Source of the DNA: Sophora flavescens | Taxonomy: Eukaryota; Streptophyta; Magnoliopsida; Fabales; Fabaceae | DNA: 64,000 nucleotides | NCBI GenBank assembly: GCA_030762895.1 | Contig: CM061067.1 | Location: 165,972,518-166,036,517 of the forward strand | Direction: 5' to 3' | Shown here: in pieces, positions 1 through 13,808 of the stretch | Position numbering within the stretch: the stretch's first letter is position 1 | Layout: every line of letters begins with the position of its first letter | The notes under the pieces: model-generated | The model's input: only the letters and a program-made list of their open reading frames with translations | Databases searched by the model: none | What the model was told of the DNA's origin: nothing | Position numbers and translations under genes: made by a program

Positions 1-974
1 AGTAATGTTATTTTTACGTTAAAATTGAACATTATAGGGGATATTCTATTTTTATGTGGATTATGAATCAATAAAATAGAGATAGAGAAATAGTAAAGTG
101 GTTCATAATCTATTAAAAAGTAGGATGTTTTTTCATGATATCTAATTTTAGTATCAAAATAACATTACTTAATTAAGAAACGATAAAATAGAGAAGAAGA
201 AAAAGGGTAACAAAGTAATTACCTGACAATGAGCATATTTATGTTTATGTTAAGACTAGGCAAACTTATTCTATTAAAATAAATTTATAACGAGGCATAA
301 GTAATTTCTGGATTGCAATGTATATATGGAATGATGATGTTTATGAGTTGAAGTCCTTTTTTAGATTTGTTTGTTTTAAAAAAAATTGACTGCAACCATA
401 ATTTTGAAAACCTGATCGAATCGATCCGTTGGACCATGAATCACTCGGACGTTTGATCCGTTAATCTAAAAATTGGCTGGTTTTAGAATTGATAAGAACC
501 CACTAAGAATTGATCCAAAATGGGTCAAAATCTATGATAATTAGATTTTCATGGTGTCCACTCATCCATCACAAATGATTTTAGTGCCCTACATTTAGTC
601 TTATACAATATCATAACATCTTATATTTGTGCAGTAAATAACTTTTACACGATAAATTACGAAAAATGATACAAAGTTATTTGTTTATATCAATAATATT
701 TATATATTTTTTACATTAAAACTTGTTTAAATACTTAACCTTTTTTGAAAAAAAATATTAACAAAAAAAAATATAAATAAATAATGAATATTAATTAAAT
801 AAACAATTAGATATGTTGCACCAACACTATGCATGAAAATAACGTTTTTTCCAAAAAAAAAAGATTTTTTTAAAAAAATATAAGCTAAATGTTAAACATA
901 ATAGATTAACCATGAAACAACTTTTTAAGGTGGAAAACGGAAATAATTCATTTTTCCCAAACACACACACAATG
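1..974. other. AT-rich intergenic DNA, no gene seen
   Basis: Long A/T runs and stop codons in all frames. I found no exon-like coding stretch, no tRNA-like fold and no clear terminal repeats. It ends at a Stowaway-like MITE. Confidence 0.6.
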
Positions 975-1249
975 TACTCCCTATGATTCTTAATATAAGA
1001 AACAAAATCCTAAAACACACGGATCAAGAAAACATATTGAAATGAGTTAATTGTAATTAATATTCATATAAATTTTCAAAAATGCCCATTCTAATCTTAA
1101 TTAATATTCTGAGGGTCCATAATTAATGACAGTAATTAATAAGGGCAATATTAAAAGTTAGCATATAATATGTGAAAATTGATGCATATTTCTTATATTT
1201 TGGACAAAAAAGTACTCATTTATTTCTTATATTAAGGATCGGAGAGACA
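975..1249. mobile_element. Stowaway-like MITE (copy 1)
   Basis: The left end reads TACTCCCTATGATTCTTAAT and the right end is the inverted form ending in ATTAAGGATCGGAGAGACA. This gives terminal inverted repeats of about 25 bp around a non-coding AT-rich core of about 275 bp. A TA dinucleotide starts the left end, as expected for Tc1/mariner-derived Stowaway elements, although the right TA is not preserved. A second member at 50724-50968 shares the ends and internal blocks such as the AAAAC-AAATCAAGAAAA region, which supports a family. It is non-autonomous and has no open reading frame. Confidence 0.75.
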
Positions 1250-2360
1250 ATTTAATACACTGTTTTTTAACACAAAAAAATTATGTGTTAATAGCATTTA
1301 TCATTTAATTTTACAATACAACTTGTTTTGTTTTTTTAATTATTATCTCCGGACTCAATTATAAGTAAAAATAATTAATTTTATATTTATTAAGAAAGTT
1401 AATTAATTTAATTAATTGCTTTGATTTATAAAAAAAATGAATTATAATTAATAAATCATATTTTAATTGTTTCAAGGATGTACAATATTCTTAAAAAAAT
1501 AATGAGAGAATTAATTTGATTTTTGAAATATTTATATTAAATAGAATTGAGTTAATTTTATTTTGTTTATATTTAAGTTAAAAAAAATATAATTACTTTT
1601 TTTGTTATAACCGAATCCTGAGATAGTAATTCCTTAACAAGAGAGCAAATTAGCAAGTGCACGGCCGAAAAATGACACGAGCGCGAGCATAATTTTGACT
1701 TTTTTAAAAAAATATTCAAAAACACTCCCGAGAACGAATTTGTACTGATTCACCGGATATTTGCCATCTACCAAAATTTATTTCTCAAAAAACTCATTCA
1801 GGATAATGCACCGATATTTACGATTCACGGATATTTGCACTCTTACCAAAAATTTATTTCTCAAAACCATCCGAAATTGATCCGATATTTTACTGATTCT
1901 CGAATTTACACATCTTACCAAAAATATTCAAAAACCACCGATATCATTATATTCCTAATTAACAAAAATATTTCTCAAAACTCCACGGATAATGACGACG
2001 AATATTCCGAATTTCCCAACAAAAATATTTAAAAAAACCTTCCAAAAAATATATTTATCATTGCTAACTTACAAAAAATTTCCAAAAATCAACACCAAAT
2101 AACAATTACATTTTGATTAGCAATTGTTAGTGGCTAATAAATGAGGGGTGGTGAGTGGGCGTTTTCCGTTACGTAGCCATGTCGGGGCCATCATTGCGGT
2201 GGTGAGTAGTGTCCCATTTTAGGACATTGACCCCAAAAGCACTGTGGACTCTCTCTCATGTGTTGACGTTTTCAAAACTAAAAGGTTTTTTTTTTTCCTC
2301 CCACAACAAGTGCTTTTTCCTTTCACTACTGCCTAACGGCGTTATCTGCTGTCGTTTCCC
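1250..2360. other. Intergenic DNA with degenerate short repeats, upstream of the CRAL-TRIO gene
   Basis: Between about 1750 and 2035 the phrases GATATTT, TTACCAAAAATTTA and ATTTCTCAAAA recur imperfectly, like a decayed tandem array. The 65-codon open frame at 1835-2032 lies entirely inside these repeats and is not taken as a gene. The rest is AT-rich, and the final 200 bases become a promoter-like region. Confidence 0.5.
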
Positions 2361-2368
2361 TATAAATA
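2361..2368 (+). promoter_or_regulatory. TATA box of the CRAL-TRIO gene
   Basis: TATAAATA lies about 200 bases upstream of the ATG at 2567. It is followed about 35-75 bases downstream by a CT-rich tract (CTCTCTCTCTCT near 2420-2432) typical of plant 5' leaders. The transcription start is inferred near 2390-2400. Confidence 0.65.
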
Positions 2369-2566
2369 CATTTTCCATGTTCCTCCGTCCCTTTGATATT
2401 CAACTTTCTCTTCCATCACTCTCTCTCTCTCTATGTTCTGTTTCTGAAGCTTTAGTTTTATTATTTATGGTTGCGTGAAGCAGAAGTTTGGAATATCAGT
2501 TTTTGTGTTGGAGATTTGATAATTATTGCAACCTCGTCATCGCTTTCTAAGTTGGTGTTTCTCGAA

Positions 2567-5500
2567 ATGGGGAAGAAAGAGCTGAGAGATCATCACGATG
2601 ACGACACCGCCAAAGTTGAAGCTGTTCTCCAGCTCATCAGAAAACAAACCCCTCTCACTGTAAAACAGGTTATTCTCTTTCCTCTACCTAGCTATACTCA
2701 TACTCATGAGTAAACAGTCACAACTACTTTTGTTGCCTCGCCTCACTGTTAAGCACTGTTATCTTCTTCTTCTTCTTCATATATATGGGTTTGTTGTTGT
2801 TGTTTAATTAATGTGTAGGAGAAGTTCTGCAACTATGGTTGTGTGAAGCGATTTCTGAAAGCAAAGGGGGATAATGTGAAAAAAGCTGCGAAGCAACTCA
2901 GGGCTTGCCTTTCTTGGAGAGAGACTATAGTCACTGGTATATTCCCTATTCATTCTTCTTCTTTTTTTATTTTTTCCATTCCCTTAAAACTTCTCCTACT
3001 TCTGCAAAAGCTTGTTACCCGTTGTGAAAATCTGGAACCATGCCTTTTTCGGGTGATCATCGACTTCTCTTTTTGTTTTCGCTCGCCAAGGAATCTTGCT
3101 TTTCCCTTGCCTTCCAATTATATAAGCGTTAAAGTAAAATGCACACTGCTCCCTACGCAAAAACCCAAAAAAAAAAAAAAGTTGTCCTAAAAATTAAAGT
3201 TTGTCCTAGTCTTTTCTTTTCTTTTTTGAAAAAAAGAACAAGTTTTTTCGTTTATATCGAAATCGTGAGATTAAATTAATGGTTTTTTTTTTTTGGGTTT
3301 TTGAAAGCAGATCATTTCATAGCAGATGATTTCTCAGCTGAACTAGCTGATGGGTTGGCCTATGTGGCTGGTCATGACGATGAATCAAGACCTGTTATGG
3401 TAATTTCATCACCCTTCTCTGAATTTGTGCTTGAATATTTTTATACTAATTTATATTTTTATGAGGTAAAAGTTTGTAATTTGAATTGAGGTGTTGACAG
3501 ATTTTCCGGATGAAACAAGACTACCAGAAGTTGCATTCTCAGAAACTGTATGTTACCAAACACGAGAGAAGAAACCTTCTCGACCCTTTCACAATTTCGT
3601 TTGTCCTAGGCTTCTACTATAGTAGAACTAAACCATGCTATTTCTTTCTTTTTGAAATTATGAAGGTTCACTCGTTTGCTGGTGTTCACACTAGAGGTGG
3701 CCATTTCGACCATGCCAAAAAACGTAGACCAATTTGTCATGCTTTTTGACGCAAGTAAGTCCAACCTACATTGCATGCCCATATTTGTAATTTCATAGAG
3801 TGCCTTTTCAGACAACATTATTGAGAAAAAAAACAAACAAGTTAATGGGAAATAGAATCAGATAGAAACAGAAAAGATTGAGGGATCAGATTCATCAGAA
3901 CAATAAATGAATGAGCAGTCATGCAAGACCTCCGTTAGCCTGTTAGGATCCCCAGCCCAGCAAGACCTGGAGGGCACACAGAAAGTGTCCGGAGTGCCCC
4001 TGAGATGTCCCTGATTCTAGGCACATTAATTGCCATGCTAAAAAGGGTATTATTGGGAATTGGACTTATTATTAATATTCTCTATCACCATTGGCCCATT
4101 TCAATCTTTATTGCTTCCTTAAATAATGCTATGGATCCTCCTGTAGCGGTGGCATGAGGAATCAGAGGAACAACCCATGATTTTACTTTTTAGCTTTTTG
4201 CCAGTGCCCTGTGCTTTTTTACTTAGCCAAATTTTATAAATTATCATCAGCCCTATTAAACTACTTAAACAAAGTTAACTAGAAATGATTTTATAAATTC
4301 ATACATTTGGGAGATTATTATGAATAATAAGGGGGGTGTTTGGTTACAGGCTTTTACAGGTCAGCATCTGCTTTTATGAATTTATTGAAAGCAGCACTGA
4401 AAATTGTGGCGGAGTACTACCCAGGCCGGCTATGCAAAGCGTTTGTGATAGACCCTCCCTCCCTTTTCGCTTACTTGTGGAAGGTAAAACAATTCAAAAT
4501 CCTTATATGCCTAATTTTGGTAGTCTACCATGTACTGTGTAGCCAGTGCCAGTTAAACCATCCCAACAGTTTAGTTTGGTCTAACTCCGTTATGTTTTGT
4601 GTTGTGGGAGTTTGTATTCATGCATTCTATTTCTCCCACTATGCATGTTTTGTTTGACCATCGACCATCCTGGACCACATGCTCTGTCTTTTAGCTGGCC
4701 CACCCACCATCCTCCTATCCAAACCAAGTCCATATAGCATTGTACACTTTTTAGACAAAATAATACAAATTATTCATGTTGCTACTGTTTAAGATTTGAA
4801 GGAAGAAAAGGTTAATAGATTATCTTAAATTCAAATGTACGTGACCACAAATTGATCATTTTCAAATTACAATTGTGTGCCTAACAATTGGACATAAAAC
4901 ATACTACTCTATAAAGCTGTAGTGTCGTTTGAATTGTACGTTGTGTGGATAGATTGATAGGGTACACTATTGTTTTGCATTGTTCTAAATGGCGAGTGAT
5001 TGAAAAGGACGTATTACACTTTACTCATTGGTCTTTGTTTTTGCCTATAAAAAACCAAAAACTAGAACAAGTCTTGCACAAACAAACAATAAATACCTAC
5101 ACTTACTATTTGATTTTAATTGGTATGTCTCGGTATTATTCTTTTAGTTTAATTAATATACATTTTCAATGTAAATGTTTTTTACACATTAAACAAATAA
5201 TAAATCATCACGTTATTGACAATATTTGATTCTTATCTAAATCATCTTAAAAGTCATCCATCCATATCATGATTTGTAATTGATTGACAGTTTACACTGA
5301 CAGAGCATATCAATTAAACTCTTTTTTTTTTTACATTATCAACTAATACAAATTTATGATATAATTGACTTTTAAAAAAGTTGGGATATGAGTCGAATAG
5401 TTTTGATAATTGACAATTTAATGTCTCGAATTGATTGATTAAGTAAAAAATTAATGTGCCAATCAAAATATATACCAATTAAATCTTTATTATATTTAAA

Positions 5501-6205
5501 TAGTGAATCAAAATACAATTAATTACTTTGATATTGAGTAAATGATAGTGCGTGTTGCGGGTGCAGGGTGTTCGCCCCTTCGTTGAGCTATCACCGTGGA
5601 CCACTGTTGTGTCATCGTTGGATTTCGAAGAACCTCTGGAGTTCAACGACTTCGCAGCCTACCCTCGAGCCTCGTCCCTCAGATTCGACCCTTCCACAGT
5701 GAAATCAACGGCCAAGATCGGTTCGTGCTCCTCATCCCGCTTCTCCTTCACCGTATCTCATCACTTGGACTCGCTAAAGCCCTGGTACCTGAGCCTCGCC
5801 GACACGTCAGCATCGAAGGTGGGTCCCACGCTGGGACCCTCACTCATATCCCCACTCAACGCCCGCTCACTCTCATTCGCATCGCCGGTTGCCAGGACGC
5901 CACGTGGCAGCATCAACGGCCCCCCGGCGACGAGGAAGGGACTGTTCCCGTCGACTCCGCTGCCGCAGCGGGTGACGGCTCCTCCTCGGACGCCGCGGCC
6001 CTCGTTCCTGCAGTCACCGGCGACGTTCTTCCGGCGGGAGAGCCACGTCAGCAGGGACTCGTTCTTGGCGTATTTGAAATTCTACAGGAGGCCGTACGAT
6101 GAGATGGTTTACAGGTCAAAGATGAGGCCCCCACTGGGCGGACTCATCTCCATCGTCTCCCCACACCTCAGACGACGTCACGTTTCGCTATCTCAGCGTT
6201 TCTGA
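2567..6205 (+). CDS. CRAL-TRIO (Sec14-like) lipid-transfer domain protein, seven exons
   Basis: Joining exons 2567-2668, 2819-2936, 3311-3399, 3501-3547, 3666-3754, 4350-4483 and 5567-6205 gives 371 residues with GT-AG junctions and consistent phase throughout. The CRAL-TRIO N-terminal helical region covers roughly residues 15-70 (VKRFLKAKGDNVKKAAKQL). The lipid-binding CRAL-TRIO domain follows, with IFRMKQDY, VAISTMPKNVDQFVMLFDA, then YYPGRLCKAFVIDPP near residues 138-152. Family members bind or exchange phosphoinositides and other small lipids at membranes; the ligand here is unknown. The last exon is markedly GC-rich and encodes a basic Ser/Pro/Arg-rich tail of about 130 residues, ending with a conserved-looking block (FLAYLKFYRRPYDEMVYRSK). 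I chose the ATG after the TATA box and CT-rich leader because MGKKELRD starts the continuous frame. The gene appears intact. Confidence 0.9.
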
Positions 6206-8289
6206 AAAAACGACATCGCCAAATCTCAATAACTAGCACTTTTGTTCTTATTTTCTCAGTACATATTATATTTGAATTGAATGAATTATATTATGTAGGC
6301 ATGAATTAATCGTTAATTGTTTTTTGATCCTCAATTTCAAGTTCCCTCGTGCGGTTCGAATGTCAACACTCCACCGCACTAGGTCAGACTTTAGAGAAAG
6401 ATATTAAAAAAACGACGACGTTCTAAGCGGGGTATGAAACGGCGTGCTTGTTTTAGACTTTAGTACTATAATTTTAGAGATTCAGAAGGGGCAATGAAAA
6501 TGAAAATGCAATGGCCTTGGAAGAAGGGAGCGTGGTCGACACGGCGAACCCTTCTCCCATTGGAAATATTGTTACAATTAGACCAAGATTGCAAAAGCGT
6601 TGAAAATGAAACGACAACGTTGAACTTTGTAATTATTTTCCTCCCCCCCTTTCGTTAACAATATTTACTTACTTTATCGAAAGAAAAAAAAAACAATATT
6701 TACTTACATTGTAGTGTAGAATGGAATCTTTTTGTACCATCTCATGTTTATAATAAGGTATAAGGCTGGAACGAGTTTGAAATCTTTGGTATTGTATTGT
6801 TGTGCTTGTATTTATGGGTGGTTTGCAATAGTTTATGTTTGAGTTGGTGTCTACCATGAGAGTTTTGAGAGAGAGTAGGTAGGAATATGTGTCGGGTTTT
6901 GTTGTCTCGGTGAGAAGTCAAATAGCTGTGTAAGTTGAAATGGAGCTTCTTCGTGTGTATGTGTGCGTATTGGAAAATGGGAACTGAGTGAGAACTGAGA
7001 AATGTGGAAGGGAAAATAACAGTAAAATGGATAGATATGGTGTCGTATAGTGGGTTCGTTGAATCGTTCCTTGTCCAGTAGAATGTGTCGTTTAGGAATC
7101 AAGGTTTCTGTTACTCCAAGTGTGATGATGTTAGCAAAATCGGGTTGTTTGTTTCAGCTTTTACATCTCCCTAATCTGGGTTTTGTAGTTTAGCCCGAGA
7201 TTCTGCATCCATGTGGACAGAAACACTTTCCTACTGCCACTGCTCTGCCTCAAGTATTTGGATTATGTTCCTTGTTTGGTTATGAGTTTCCAACCAAATT
7301 ATAATAAAAGACACGAAAATAGCGCTGATGCTTCCTGTTCTCATGTGTGGCGTCCCTTTCAACATTGTCAACCCGTATACACTTGACGGAGCCACTTGAC
7401 CTGTCCTATATTTGGGGTGGGTTCACAGTCATCTTGCTTCATTTAAATTATTAAATGAGGGTATTTTATAACTCTTCTAATATCGGTGGTTGTAAATCAT
7501 TACCATATATTATCTGAATTATTTTTTTTCTTTCAAATATTGATAGATAATCCCTAAAAACAGTAATTCATGATGCATGGGATGCATTTCTATTAAATGA
7601 GCAGAGTTAAAAAGCTCGAGGAACACAATATTTGATACACAATTTATGTTATACAGTGATAAATGCACAAGAGTTGTAGCTTTTTGTGACTAATGTTGGG
7701 TTACAAGTTTTACTTTAAACGTAAAGGTATAAATTTGACCCAAGGTATAAGGCTCGTTACCGTTTTTGTTCAGACTGAGACTGTAATTTTGATATCCTCT
7801 TGGTCCACGAACCACTATCAGCTCATTGCAGCTACAGAGTCAGTAGTGTTAATAGTTAACTAGTACGATGTATATATTGCCATTGGTCAAGTTGGTTGTT
7901 ACGTATGTAGGATGTATATACTAATAAGATAGTATATATTAAATTCATTCATCCAATGCATTTTATTATATACTAACAAGCTTATATGCATACATGTGCT
8001 TTTGAAGATTAATTTTTGTCTATTTTTGACGTGCAAATGTTACAACTGTAATCTCAAAGCGTACGAAATTTTGTAAAACCCAAATTTTGGTTTATATGCT
8101 TCAATTTACCATCATCTAAAAGTACACAAGTCACCTAAACACAGCCCAATATCTCAACCACAATACAAATCAACCTAGACCTTGGAAAGGCAACTATATA
8201 TCAAAGGACAATATATAGTATAAGGGCCTTGGTTGGGCCGTTGGGCGGAAAGAGAGCAGGACTGGCCTAGAGAAAGTAGGTTCCAACAA
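6206..8289. other. 3' flank and intergenic DNA, no gene seen
   Basis: It begins with the 3' flank of the CRAL-TRIO gene. A short direct repeat, AACAATATTTACTTAC, occurs near 6658 and again near 6693. Minus-strand open frames of 62 and 83 codons (6669-7102) show no recognisable domain or codon pattern. I see no RNA gene here. Confidence 0.5.
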
Positions 8290-8298
8290 TATTAGAGC

Positions 8299-9521
8299 GG
8301 TTTAAATAAGTTTTGGTCCCTATAAATATAACATATTTGATTTTAGTCCCTTCAAAAAATTTTCTTAGGAAATCATCCCTTAACATTTCAAAAGTTTGAA
8401 AATGGTCCCTGCCACTAAGTCAACTCTACTAAGTGATGATGTGGCAAACAAACTATCATGTCATCAATGCCACGTGTACTAGAATAATATTATTTAATTA
8501 AATGTCGGATTTTTAATTATTTAAATAATCTTAAATTAATAAATAATATATATTTTTAAATATTTATAATGATTTCAGGATATTAAATATTTATTAATTT
8601 TTAAAAATTATTTTTAAATAGCTTAATTTTTTAAATATTATTTAATAATTTAAAAAGCTTATAAAAATTGTGATAATTAATTATTTAAAAATTATAATTA
8701 TTTAAAAGTATAATTATTAAAAATTGACTAATTTAAAATTTATTACTGAATGATGCTTTTTAATTAATTAATTTTAAATAATTACAATTATTTCATGATA
8801 TTAAAAATAATTTAACTAATTAAAAAATATAACTAATTTTTTTGAATAAAAATATAATTTTTTTGAAGAAAAAATATAATTATTAAAAATTAACTAATTT
8901 AATTATTTAAATAATATCATGACATAATTACAATTATTTAAAATTAACTAATTTAAAAATAGTCATTAATTAATAAATTTTTTAATTAGTTATTTTTTAA
9001 TAATTATTCTATTTTAATAACTATTATTTTTTAATATTTAAATTATCATAAATTTTTAAAATAATTAAATACTTTTAGTTTTTGAAAAAATAAAATACTT
9101 TTAATCTTTAAATAATTAATAATATTTAAAATTTTTAAAAATTGTTTTAAAAATAATTTATTAAAATTTAATACTAAACTTTTAATTAGTTAATTTTCAA
9201 TAATTATATATTTTTAATTAATTTAATATTTTTAAATATCCTGAAATAATTATAATTATTAAAAAAATATTATTATTTAATTATTTAAGATTATTAAATA
9301 ATTGAAAATCCAATATGGAATTAAATAATATTATTTTAGTACATGTGACATTCATGACGTGGCGGTCTGTTTACCACGTCATCACCTAGCATAGCTGACT
9401 TAACGGCAGGGACCATTTTTAAAGTTTTAAAACATTAAGGGACTTTTTTCAAAGAAAATATTTTGGAGGGACTAAAACTGAATAGTATCAAATTTATAGG
9501 GACCATAAACTTATTTAAACC
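8299..9521. mobile_element. Mutator-like foldback element with 9-bp target duplication
   Basis: The left end GGTTTAAATAAGTTTTGGTC is matched by an inverted copy ending at 9521. The inverted similarity continues inward through the 'tggtccct...' blocks, CCACGTGTACT and a long AT-rich stem. The flanks are TATTAGAGC (8290-8298) and TATTTGAGC (9522-9530), a 9-bp duplication with one mismatch, as is usual for Mutator-like insertions. There is no coding capacity, so it is a non-autonomous foldback/MITE. The superfamily call rests on target-duplication length and long terminal inverted repeats, not on a transposase. Confidence 0.75.
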
Positions 9522-9530
9522 TATTTGAGC

Positions 9531-10001
9531 CACACCGATTGTTTGAGACTGGGGCAAGCAATGAAGTTGGTTTGTGAGCTACCAAGGGCTAAGTTTGCTA
9601 ACTATTCAATAAATGAATCTCATGAGCTGAGGTTAAGCATGAAATTCTGGCTCATTTAATAATTGAGTTGAACTTGAGCTTTTATATATTAAGCTTATTA
9701 TTTATCTATATAAGTCACCTAAACACAGCCACATATATATAAAACTCACTCTTCTTTTATTTTTATTTTTTATTTATCTATATCTCACATATATGGTCTA
9801 AACCTTGTTTATATGAAATTGCCCTTAATCCACTTCCATGATCATGCGACAACGATCTTGTAATGGATCATACCAAGACGAGAGATCAACTTGGTCAAAA
9901 CCAAGATTTGGCAAGAAACAAGTCCGTTATAGTGAATGCAACGAGTAAAGACCATTCTTTTCTCTTCATTTACCTTCAATTCAATTTAGGAGAGAGACGG
10001 A
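9531..10001. other. Short intergenic spacer between the foldback element and the retrotransposon array
   Basis: No gene-like signal. The last five bases, ACGGA (9997-10001), are the candidate left target duplication of the LTR array. Confidence 0.5.
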
Positions 10002-13000
10002 TGTAACACCCTATATTACTTTGTAACACTTGTAGAAATAAATTTTTAAAAAAATTACTGGTTGCTTTCGAAAAATTGATCTATTTTAAGTCAGAAAATA
10101 TGGGTATAAAACAATTTCTTCCGAATACTTTGAACATAACTTGCACATCACAATAGTACAAACCATTTTATTCACAACAGAATTTCGAACCATTTAAAGG
10201 TTTTCAAAACACCTACATGGACTTTCTCAAAACATATCACCCAAAGAAAATTCTAAGCCGGTCGCTCTATAAGACACTCACTTATAAAACCTCGTGATTA
10301 TCCCTATAATCACACGTCTCTTTCCACAATCCGAACTAAAGTCCCCAAGTGACTTAAGGAACACTTCTGTAACATCTGCACTCGTGTACCAAGGTATAAC
10401 ATCAAAACCAGAAAACATATATATGTGCAAGGGTGGGTTCCAAAATATGGGTTTTAAAACGATAATCATATGCATGACACTCAAATATTATTTAACATGT
10501 AAATTCAAAGATAAACAATAAATTTATCAAAGGGTTTCATACTCAACAATTTTCGTTATTTTAAAAACCATGGCACTTCAATATTCATCATCTAACTTTT
10601 GTACCTAATCTCCGGAACTTCCAACACCAAATAAATGAACAGATCGGGCTCTCGTTGTCAAATAAGGCAGGTTTTAATCGTTGCCGAAAAAGGCAGGTTT
10701 TAAATTAACCATATCACTATCCAAAATGAGGCACAGTGGTTACTATTTTTAGTATAAGGTTTCGTGGTCATTTGTCCATCAAGGCACAGTGATGCAAACT
10801 TCATAAATACTTGCCATCAAGAATTCAAGTCCTACACATAGGCACGTCTGCCCTAAAAATGCATGTAAAACATTTTGTTCACGTCATTTTCTCTGTGTTC
10901 ATTCTTTCCTTGTCGAGGCTCAAAGGCTCACGACCAATCCAATGTTTAAACCTTTAAGTTTATCAAACATTCCAATCAAACAGACTCCAAGTCAAAATGT
11001 GCAAATCACGAAATCATGATCGATGCACCAGATTTAAATTCGTAGATTTTGGTGCACAAAAATCAATACAGATTTTTATAGGACATCTAATTCATAACTT
11101 CACGTTTAGGACCCCTGGTCCATACCATAGAACACTAGACCCCAACATATCGGTAACTAGGTTCGTCTTTCAATTTAAAAACATTTTCATTCTATGAAAC
11201 ACAAATCCAAAACAAAACTCCACAACTTATCCAAGTTGCCGGAAATAATATCATTGTGTAAATATACTTTACAGAAAATCCCTTTACGTTCGAAATTCGT
11301 TTTATAAAATCATCAAAATCACTTAAAACTCATTTTCTTTCAAAAAGCTATATTTTGAACCTTAGTTCCAAGAAAATATCATTTTGAGACCAATTCTCTG
11401 TTTTAACTAATATTGTTTTTAAGAATACTTTCCGTAAACATTGTCGGAATTGTCCGATATTTGACGTTTTAAAAACGTTTTAAGTCCAAAATATGACTTT
11501 TCTAATAAAATAATTTTCCCAACACCATATAAAAAATATTTTTGAAACTTATTTTTTTAAAATAACCTTTTCTAATATTTAGAAATTTCTTACGTAAAAC
11601 TTAACAGTACTAAAATATTTTTACGGTTACGTCCTCACTGTGACTCATAAAACATTCTTTCGCCTTTAAATCATTAAAATAATCACATTTTTCACTGTTA
11701 TCCATTGATAATCAATCAAATAATTAAGTAATATTATATTACTAATTTTCCATCAATTAAAACTCATTATTCCATAAAAAGCTTTTTATTGCTTTTATCC
11801 TCATAATTAATCGAGCACTGACCACTGTCAGGCTTTTCAATCCACAATCAACATCAATAACAATTCCATACCAATAATATAGCAATTCCATACCAATAAT
11901 ATAGCAATTAGCACAGTTAATGACATGCAATAAAATATAATAACAATTAAATGCAGATAATTTAAAAACAGATAAATCAAACTATGTAAAATAACAAATG
12001 CACCCAAATAAATCATACAAACCACAAACAAATTACATACAGCTATCGGAAAAATCCCTCAGGTACCCCTTACTTCTTGAAGATTTTACTCTCCGAATTA
12101 AAATTCCATCAAACGTCCTATCTCTGCAAAACACGTACACGATTCACACGACAATTTATCCTTCAACAAACCATGACAAATAATTATCAACCAAACCACT
12201 AAATACCCTATTTTCCTATATGATGGGTTCGGTCATGAGGTGATTAATTGGCAAAGAATTTCTAAAATGCCTAAACTCTTGGATTAGTGATCCTTAATCA
12301 CTTAAAAACCTAAAACAATGATTAGAATACAAAGATTGAAATAAAATACTCCAACCTTTCAAGAACCCTAATTCGGTCATGAGACAAAATATAGGCTAGA
12401 GATCTCAAAATTTCACATACTCTTAGATCCATGACCTTAGAGTAGTGAAGAGTTAAGATAAATTATCATAAGTTGTAAAAATGAAACAAAATCTCTCAAC
12501 TCTTCAAGAACATAATTTCAGCCATGAACAAAACAATAGGTTAGGAATTTTAGTTTGATTCAATCTTCATGGATTCAATACATACATGAATAAAAGGATT
12601 GAATCAACCAAGACTTGTAAAAAAAAAAAAGAACAAAGCTCCTTCCCCACAACAAACTAGTGTTCGGCCTTATCAAGATAAATGGGCAAGAGATTTTTGT
12701 TTGATGTATATTCTTGGATCTTAAATATAGAGGTGATACTAAGATCATAGAAATTGGAATCACTTTAAAAGGATTTTTCTATGATTTTCTAGGAATTTTC
12801 GAAGTTCTAGATCTAAGAATTGAAAAATATGATCATGATCTTGAAACATAAAAATGAATGAAGAACATGATATTTATTGAGTGAGAGGAGTATGCTATAC
12901 CTCTTAGAAGTTGAAAATGAGCAAGAAATCAAGTGGTTGCTTCACAAAAAAAAAAAATGGCTATGAAAAACTTAGAGTTTTGAGAAAAATGGAGAAAGCT

Positions 13001-13808
13001 TCATGGAGAAGATGAAGTCTTGCTTTTATAGCAATGGAATGGGCTCACAAAGGAGGGTTTGGGCTGTGGGAATAATCATGTGGTATAAGGGTCCAAAGCA
13101 TAAAGTTTTAGGGACAAAGTTGTAATCAATGGCAATTTTGTGATATAAAGACAACTTAAGGTCAAAATGGTAATTTCCCAAGAACACCATCATGACAAAC
13201 ATGTGGTGAGTATTGGTCGAAGGTGTGGCTGATTTATGTCCACAAATTGTTGGGACAAACTGGGCATTTCAATGAAAGTTCAAGAGTAAAATAGTCAAAT
13301 GGTAAAATGGTCTTTACATTATTTTGAAGAAATATCTAGATATTTGCTAAATGTAATCATGACATTGGTGAGTCATCCATGTGACTCACCATCCTAGGTG
13401 ACAATATATCTCAGAATTCGATGTCAGGTTTTTGTCGCTATACGTCCGTTCTCGACTCCGTCGATTACCCGATTTAAGGTTTTACGCCCGAATCACGTAT
13501 AATAATCTATTTAATTTGAAAATTTTCAAAATAACCTATATCGTTGGAAATGATATATAAAATCTATTTATTTCGTTCTCGAGTCAAAATTAGGTTTTCA
13601 TATCAGTAAAATCTTACTGTCAGTGAAAACGTAAATTGGGTTTCATCTGAATTTTTAACCAAAAATTTAACCGTATACTAATAAAAATAAGTATAATATG
13701 AATATGAATTTGATTTTCTCAAAATCAATTTCTAAGTTTCAGATAAAAATATAAACGTTTATTTATATTTATACCGATTTTAGAAAGCAGAAAAATCGGG
13801 GTGTTACA
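10002..13808 (-). repeat. LTR copy 1 (3' LTR on the minus strand)
   Basis: It is 3,807 bp, from TGTAACACCC to GGTGTTACA. It aligns by eye along its full length to 16105-20725 and 41827-44919, with shared blocks such as the GGCACAGTGATGCAAACTTC region and the segment around 12000-12180. It keeps the segment 12185-12330 that copy 2 lacks and 12425-13137 that copy 3 lacks, so it is closest to full length. The AT dinucleotide tract that is long in the other two is only four units here (10417-10424). Confidence 0.85.

Noticed and set aside
5596..6102. A 168-codon frame overlapping the last CRAL-TRIO exon
   Set aside because: It is a shadow in another frame of a GC-rich exon; the true frame continues the upstream exons with correct splice phase.
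11998..12183. A 61-codon open frame conserved in all three LTRs (also 19064-19249 and 43830-44015)
   Set aside because: Its similarity is explained by LTR homology; it has no domain, and it lies antisense to the element's transcription.
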